Assembly (NCBI GenBank): GCA_964550345.1
Contig: CAZJYZ010000033.1
Span: 1-36,404 of the forward strand
Source: JAAEUB01 sp964550345
GTDB taxonomy: Bacteria > Pseudomonadota > Alphaproteobacteria > Rhodobacterales > Rhodobacteraceae
Length of the DNA stretch: 36,404 nt
Reading direction: 5' to 3'
Made by a program: the position numbers and the translations under genes. The stretch's first letter is position 1. Every line of letters begins with the position of its first letter. Of the stretch, positions 32,663 to 36,404 are shown in pieces. The notes beneath the pieces are model-generated. The model saw only the letters and a list, made by a program, of their open reading frames with translations. It made no database searches and was not told the DNA's origin.

Positions 32663-33706
32663 TCAGGAGGCAAAATCGGTGATGACGGCAATGCCGGGCG
32701 GAGTTGGGCCGTCAAAAGCAGCAAGTTCATCGCTGGCATCTGACAGGGCGATACGTCGCGCAATCAGCGAAGACAGGTCAACATGCCCGCCCTCGATCAG
32801 GTTAAAAAGGCTGGGGTAACGTTGCCCGGGCATGCCGCGGGTGCCGTGAATGCTTAACTGGCCGGAATAGAGCACATCCCACGGCAGCGTCATGTCGGTA
32901 TGTTCCCCGGCGGGCATACCAACCTGCACCATGCGGCCAAGTTTTCGCAGAGATTTCATGGCATTGACGATGGTTTCTTCGATGCCCAGTGCTTCGATGG
33001 CCACATGTGCTCCGCCGCCGGTGACCGCGCGAACCTGCTGCACCGCATCCGCGTCGCGCCCATTCACCACAGCGTCCGCTCCGAGCCTTTTGGCCTCGGC
33101 CAGCTTTTCCTCAACCACGTCGACCAGCACCACCCGCGCTCCCAAGGCGCGGCCCAGTAGCAATGCCGACAGGCCAATGCCACCCCCGCCCCACACCGCA
33201 AGCCACTCGCCCGGCGCCAAAGCGGCGCGCGCAGTCAGGGCCTGCCATGCTGTGGTGACCCGGCAGCCCAGCGAGGCCGCAAGTGCCGGATCCATACCGT
33301 CGGGTAAAGCGGCCAGATTAGCGTCGGCAAAGGGCACGGCAATCTTTTCGGCAAAAGCGCCGTTTTGGGTGAAGCCCGGAATTTTTTGCGTGTCACAAAT
33401 GGTCTGGTTGCCGGCGTTGCAATCGGGACAGGTGCCGCAGGCCAGAATGAAAGGTGCGATCACCTTGTCACCAATGGCCCAGCGATGCACATCCTTGCCC
33501 ACGGCCTCGACCACACCGCAATATTCATGCCCCGGCACGATCGGCAGGGTCACGTCCGGGTCACTGCCATTCCAGGAATGCCAGTCCGAGCGGCAGACGC
33601 CGCACGCCAGCAGGCGCAAAACCACGCCGTCCTCCGGGCAGTCAGGCTCAGGCATATCCTTGATTTCCAACGGCTTGCGATATCCCGTCAGAAGGGCGGC
33701 GCGCAT
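32663..33706 (-). CDS. Zinc-dependent medium-chain alcohol dehydrogenase
   Basis: This 347-aa MDR-family enzyme has catalytic zinc ligands C38 (GVCRSDWH) and H60-E61 (GHEYCGVV), the structural-zinc set C90, C93, C96 and C104 in CGTCPDC and TIC, and a Rossmann NAD motif WGGGGIGLSALLLGRALGA. An alcohol or polyol is oxidised with NAD(P); the substrate is unknown. The ATG shares one base with the purS stop (TAATG), and purQ begins 14 nt after its stop, so the gene is embedded in the purine block. The reason for this placement is unclear. Confidence 0.92.
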   Translation of the reverse strand: MRAALLTGYRKPLEIKDMPEPDCPEDGVVLRLLACGVCRSDWHSWNGSDPDVTLPIVPGHEYCGVVEAVGKDVHRWAIGDKVIAPFILACGTCPDCNAGNQTICDTQKIPGFTQNGAFAEKIAVPFADANLAALPDGMDPALAASLGCRVTTAWQALTARAALAPGEWLAVWGGGGIGLSALLLGRALGARVVLVDVVEEKLAEAKRLGADAVVNGRDADAVQQVRAVTGGGAHVAIEALGIEETIVNAMKSLRKLGRMVQVGMPAGEHTDMTLPWDVLYSGQLSIHGTRGMPGQRYPSLFNLIEGGHVDLSSLIARRIALSDASDELAAFDGPTPPGIAVITDFAS

Positions 33707-33945
33707 TAGAGCGCCTCGACCGCGTAGCTTTCGATGACCGTATTGGCCAGCAGCTTTTCACACATCTCCGTGGCCTGCGCACGAGCCTTGTCGGCATCGG
33801 TTTCGGCCAGATCCAGCACGATCACCTTGCCTTGACGCACCCCTTCGACGCCCTCAAAACCCAAAGTACCAAGGGCGTGGCGCACCGCTTCGCCCTGAGG
33901 ATCCAAAACACCGGTTTTCAGCATTACATCCACACGGATTTTCAT
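33706..33945 (-). CDS. purS: Phosphoribosylformylglycinamidine synthase subunit
   Basis: PurS is the small subunit that bridges PurL and PurQ in bacteria with a split FGAM synthase. The 79-aa length and the opening MKIRVDVMLKTGVLDPQG with GVRQGKVIVLDL are diagnostic. An AAGGAA site precedes the ATG, just after a stem-loop in the purC-purS gap. The stop TAA overlaps the alcohol dehydrogenase start by one base. Confidence 0.96.
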   Translation of the reverse strand: MKIRVDVMLKTGVLDPQGEAVRHALGTLGFEGVEGVRQGKVIVLDLAETDADKARAQATEMCEKLLANTVIESYAVEAL

Positions 33946-33964
33946 GATCGTTCCTTTTTTCTCA

Positions 33965-33987
33965 GGCAGTAACAGATTTGTACTGCC
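33965..33987. other. Stem-loop in the purC-purS gap
   Basis: GGCAGTA (33965-33971) and TACTGCC (33981-33987) form a perfect 7-bp stem with a 9-nt loop. Read on the purC strand it is followed by A residues, not T, so it is not a terminator for purC. It sits just upstream of the purS ribosome site and may affect mRNA stability or purS translation. Confidence 0.5.
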
Positions 33988-33990
33988 CCA

Positions 33991-34755
33991 TTAATTGATC
34001 AGCGTCGGTTTGGTTGGCGCATGGGTAACATTTGACGGCAAAACACCCAGGCGTTTAGCCACCTCGGTATAAGCATCCGCCAGATCTCCCAGATCACGAC
34101 GAAAAACGTCCTTGTCCAGTTTGCGCCCGGTTTCAATGTCCCACAGGCGGCACGAATCAGGGCTGATTTCATCGGCGACGATCAGACGGTGGAAATCACC
34201 TTCGTAAACACGGCCAATTTCGATCTTGAAATCCACCAATTTGATGCCAACCCCGTACATCACGCCGGAAAGGTAGTCATTCACGCGCAAAGCCAGCGAC
34301 ACCATATCGTCCAGATCCTGCTGGCTGGCCCAGCCGAAGGCGATGATGTATTCCTCGGGCACCAAAGGGTCGCCTAAAGCATCGTCTTTATAGGAAAATT
34401 CGACAATCGGGCGCGGCATCGGTGTGCCCTCGTCGATACCAAGTCGTTTGGAAATCGAGCCAGCCGCGAAATTTCGCACGATCACTTCCAGCGGCACAAT
34501 CTCGACCGCGCGGATGAGTTGTTCGCGCATATTCAGGCGCTTAAGGAAATGCGTTGGCACGCCAATATTGGCCAGCCCTGTCATGAAAAACTCGCTCAGG
34601 CGGTTGTTCAGCACCCCCTTGCCATCAATCACATCCCGCTTTTCAGCGTTGAATGCGGTGGCATCGTCCTTGAAATACTGCACCAAAGTGCCCGGTTCCG
34701 GCCCTTCATACAGAGTTTTCGCCTTGCCTTCGTAGATTTTCTTGCGCCGCGCCAT
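33991..34755 (-). CDS. purC: SAICAR synthetase
   Basis: PurC joins CAIR and aspartate with ATP to give SAICAR in purine synthesis. The 254-aa product starts MARRKKIYEGKAKTLYEGPEPGTL, the conserved ATP-binding opening, and has EVIVRNFAAGSISKRLG, KLVDFKIEIGR and VADEISPDSCRLWD, all core family blocks. The ATG at 34755 has GAGG 5 nt upstream; the frame continues upstream but that part is leader. A good sigma-70 promoter lies just before it. It heads the purC-purS-adh-purQ minus-strand block. Confidence 0.97.
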   Translation of the reverse strand: MARRKKIYEGKAKTLYEGPEPGTLVQYFKDDATAFNAEKRDVIDGKGVLNNRLSEFFMTGLANIGVPTHFLKRLNMREQLIRAVEIVPLEVIVRNFAAGSISKRLGIDEGTPMPRPIVEFSYKDDALGDPLVPEEYIIAFGWASQQDLDDMVSLALRVNDYLSGVMYGVGIKLVDFKIEIGRVYEGDFHRLIVADEISPDSCRLWDIETGRKLDKDVFRRDLGDLADAYTEVAKRLGVLPSNVTHAPTKPTLIN

Positions 34756-34780
34756 GGGATCCTCGCAGGTTACTGCCCGC

Positions 34781-34809
34781 CCTATATGCCAAAGCGCCGC
34801 CACCCGCAA
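34781..34809 (-). promoter_or_regulatory. Probable sigma-70 promoter for purC
   Basis: On the minus strand TTGCGG (-35, 34809-34804), a 17-nt spacer and TATAGG (-10, 34786-34781) precede the purC ATG by 25 nt. Spacing is ideal and no other gene lies between. No known purine-repressor site is recognised. Confidence 0.55.
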
Positions 34810-34900
34810 GAATGTCGCATAATATCCGCAAGGGGTTGCAGGTTCGCCCTTGGATAGGCATATCAGTAGCAACAGACACCAACGTCAGTACGGAGCCACT

Positions 34901-35215
34901 ATGACTACCTTTGATGACCGCGAAACCGCTTACGAAAACAAGTTCGCTCATGACCAGGAGATGAACTTCAAAGCCGAGGCACGCTGCAACAAGCTGTTGG
35001 CCATCTGGGCGGCCGGAGTAATTGGCAAACCGGAAAGCGAGCTTGACGGGTATATCCGCGAAGTCATCAATTCTGACTTCGAAGAGGCTGGCGACGAGGA
35101 CGTCATCCGCAAGGTCGCGGCCGATCTGGGTGCAGCATCTGATATCGAAACGGTTCGTGCCCAAAGAGCTAAGTTCCTGTCAGAGGCAAAAATCCAGTTG
35201 CTCGAAGAATCCTGA
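34901..35215 (+). CDS. DUF1476 protein, F1-ATPase inhibitor zeta-type
   Basis: The 104-aa helical protein matches DUF1476, the family of the zeta subunit that inhibits F1-ATPase hydrolysis in Paracoccus and other alphaproteobacteria. Signature segments are MTTFDDRETAYENKFAHDQEM at the N-terminus (the inhibitory region in Paracoccus) and LLAIWAAGVIGKPESELDGYIREVI. CGGAG lies about 7 nt before the ATG at 34901. It is a single-gene unit: divergent from purC and closed by a strong terminator. Confidence 0.92.
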   Translation: MTTFDDRETAYENKFAHDQEMNFKAEARCNKLLAIWAAGVIGKPESELDGYIREVINSDFEEAGDEDVIRKVAADLGAASDIETVRAQRAKFLSEAKIQLLEES

Positions 35216-35244
35216 ACTGACCGGATTTTTTTAGAAAAATTACA

Positions 35245-35274
35245 GGCGGTACGTAACTGTACCGCCTTTTTTTT
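35245..35274 (+). terminator. Rho-independent terminator after the DUF1476 gene
   Basis: GGCGGTAC (35245-35252), a 6-nt loop, GTACCGCC (35259-35266) and eight T residues form a textbook terminator, 29 nt past the stop. Confidence 0.95.
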
Positions 35275-35354
35275 ACTTAATTTTAAACATTAACCCAATA
35301 TTCTTGAAAAAAAGACAAAATCATCCCTGGGGGCAGGTTGGGATACAGATAACA

Positions 35355-36404
35355 ATGGATGCACGGGTTACCGCGCTGAGCGGGCGGCTTTTAGCAGGCG
35401 ATATTCGACGATTAGCCGCGCGCCAAATGATGCCGCTGAGCTTTTCTATCGGCTTACTTTTACTGTTGTGGGACAAACTTGCCGGGGTTGATATTTCCGG
35501 CATTTGGAGCGGCATTGACGATGTCACGCTATGGCAATGGGGTATAGCTGCCTGTTTGACCATCGCCAGTTTTTGGGCGGTTGGACGTTATGACGCGGTC
35601 GTTCACAGGATGATTGGCACAGACATTGCCCCTCAGGCAGCCACGCGCTCGGGTGCGACGGCTATCGCTGTGGCGCAAACCGTTGGTTTTGGCGTTATCT
35701 CCGGCGCTTTTGTACGCTGGCGCATGCTGCCGAATCTCAGCTTTTTCGGGGCTCTCAAGATTTCCGCAATTGTGTCCATCACCTTTTTGTCCGGCTGGGC
35801 CTGTGTAACTGCGATTGCCATCCTGATCAGCCCCACTGCCCTGCCCCTTCCCGGCATTTCCCTTTTTGCCGTTGGCGTTCTGGCAGCCGGGACCGCGTTA
35901 ATAGCGGTGAGCTTGGTATTCCCCCACCTGTCCAAACGGCTGAGATTACCACCACTCAAAGCCATGGCGGCAATTGTTGCCTTGGCCCTAGCTGATACGG
36001 TCATGGCGGCGGGGGCATTTTATATACTGCTTCCGGCCTCTATTGGGGTTGATTTGCTTACTTTCACGACCGTATTCCTGCTTGCGCTGGGGGCCGGGCT
36101 GATTTCGGGCACCCCGGGCGGCGTCGGTCCGTTTGAGATCACGTTGCTGGCCTTGTTGCCGCAATATGACGCACAAGAGCTGCTGACGGCCATAGTAGCC
36201 TTTCGTCTGGTCTATTACGCGGTGCCAGCCTTGATAGGTGCACTTCTGGCTATTCGCGGGCCCGGAAAGGCCACCTATCACGCCGGGCAGCAGATTTTAA
36301 ACCCGATGCAGGACCTCCCGCAGCAAGCCCTTGAAAACCTTATAAAGAGCGCACCTGGCAGCGAAGCGGCGTTGTTGCGTCAGGGCCGCCTTACCCTGCT
36401 GGCT
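35355..36404 (+). CDS. MprF-like membrane protein, flippase domain (cut by right edge)
   Basis: The frame is open from ATG 35355 to the window edge (350 codons). It encodes about eight hydrophobic helices with SGAFVRWRMLPNLSFFGALKI, LSGWACVTAIAIL and GAGLISGTPGGVGPFEITLLALLPQ. The last matches the conserved GxPGGxGxFE signature of the UPF0104/lysylphosphatidylglycerol flippase domain. After the membrane part, GQQILNPMQDLPQQALENLI to ALLRQGRLTLLA looks like the start of a cytoplasmic DUF2156/aminoacyltransferase domain that continues outside. MprF proteins add amino acids to phospholipids and flip them, giving resistance to cationic peptides. No strong ribosome site is seen, so the start is tentative. 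Confidence 0.75.
   Translation, partial: MDARVTALSGRLLAGDIRRLAARQMMPLSFSIGLLLLLWDKLAGVDISGIWSGIDDVTLWQWGIAACLTIASFWAVGRYDAVVHRMIGTDIAPQAATRSGATAIAVAQTVGFGVISGAFVRWRMLPNLSFFGALKISAIVSITFLSGWACVTAIAILISPTALPLPGISLFAVGVLAAGTALIAVSLVFPHLSKRLRLPPLKAMAAIVALALADTVMAAGAFYILLPASIGVDLLTFTTVFLLALGAGLISGTPGGVGPFEITLLALLPQYDAQELLTAIVAFRLVYYAVPALIGALLAIRGPGKATYHAGQQILNPMQDLPQQALENLIKSAPGSEAALLRQGRLTLLA

Noticed and set aside
35277..35293. CtrA-type site in the TTAA cluster after the DUF1476 terminator
   Set aside because: The TTAA copies are spaced by 2, 3 or 9 nt, not 7.
1..36404. tRNA or rRNA genes, insertion sequences, prophage genes, CRISPR arrays
   Set aside because: No cloverleaf, transposase, phage structural gene, or regularly spaced repeats were seen on either strand.

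Overview
The window looks like ordinary chromosome from an alphaproteobacterium of the Rhodobacteraceae (Roseobacter/Rhodobacter group). The reasons are family content and control elements: a DUF1476 protein (the zeta-type F1-ATPase inhibitor), an RSP_2648-type PIN protein, a DUF2927 lipoprotein, a two-cysteine DksA, a purC-purS-purQ block, a dctBD pair, an Entner-Doudoroff edd-eda pair, and a CtrA-type TTAA-N7-TTAA box in front of a CckA-like kinase. The DNA is moderately GC rich and almost fully coding. I see no tRNA, rRNA, insertion sequence, prophage or CRISPR array. All genes look intact except the two cut by the window edges.

Layout. 1-3.9 kb, minus strand: CckA-like hybrid-kinase N-terminus (cut by the left edge), rsmB, guaB. 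4.1-6.1 kb, plus: aminotransferase and a PEP mutase/isocitrate lyase superfamily enzyme, overlapping. 6.1-7.8 kb, minus: FAD monooxygenase and dksA, with a terminator between them. 7.9-14.1 kb, plus: a run with a MoxR ATPase, AEC permease, GNAT enzyme, DUF2927 lipoprotein, 54-aa membrane protein, CoxE-like VWA protein, 115-aa membrane protein and DedA protein. 14.2-18.0 kb: cytochrome P450, Asp/Glu racemase-like protein, M48 protease, PIN protein and a small lipoprotein. 18.3-20.7 kb, plus: edd-eda behind a LacI-type operator. 20.7-23.1 kb: agmatinase, TDT permease, YjbR protein. 23.3-27.9 kb, plus: cysS, a candidate 41-codon ORF, cimA, a methyltransferase and a phytoene-synthase-like protein, with all four junctions being ATGA overlaps. 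27.9-34.8 kb, minus: purC, purS, an alcohol dehydrogenase, purQ, dctB, dctD, then an HpcH/HpaI aldolase. 34.9 kb to the end, plus: DUF1476 gene with a strong terminator, then the start of an MprF-like membrane protein (cut by the right edge).

Functional links. guaB, purC, purS and purQ cover parts of purine synthesis. edd-eda form the Entner-Doudoroff cleavage. cimA points to the citramalate route to isoleucine. dctBD would sense C4-dicarboxylates, although the regulator lacks the GAFTGA loop needed to work with sigma-54. MoxR and the VWA protein are probable partners in protein-complex maturation, separated here by four other genes.

The most interesting items are the small ORF with competing stem-loops between cysS and cimA, the CtrA box at the kinase gene, the degenerate DctD, the split MoxR/VWA neighbourhood, and two unexplained perfect dyads around 18.1-18.2 kb. 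I did not find a convincing wholly new defence or mobile system here.
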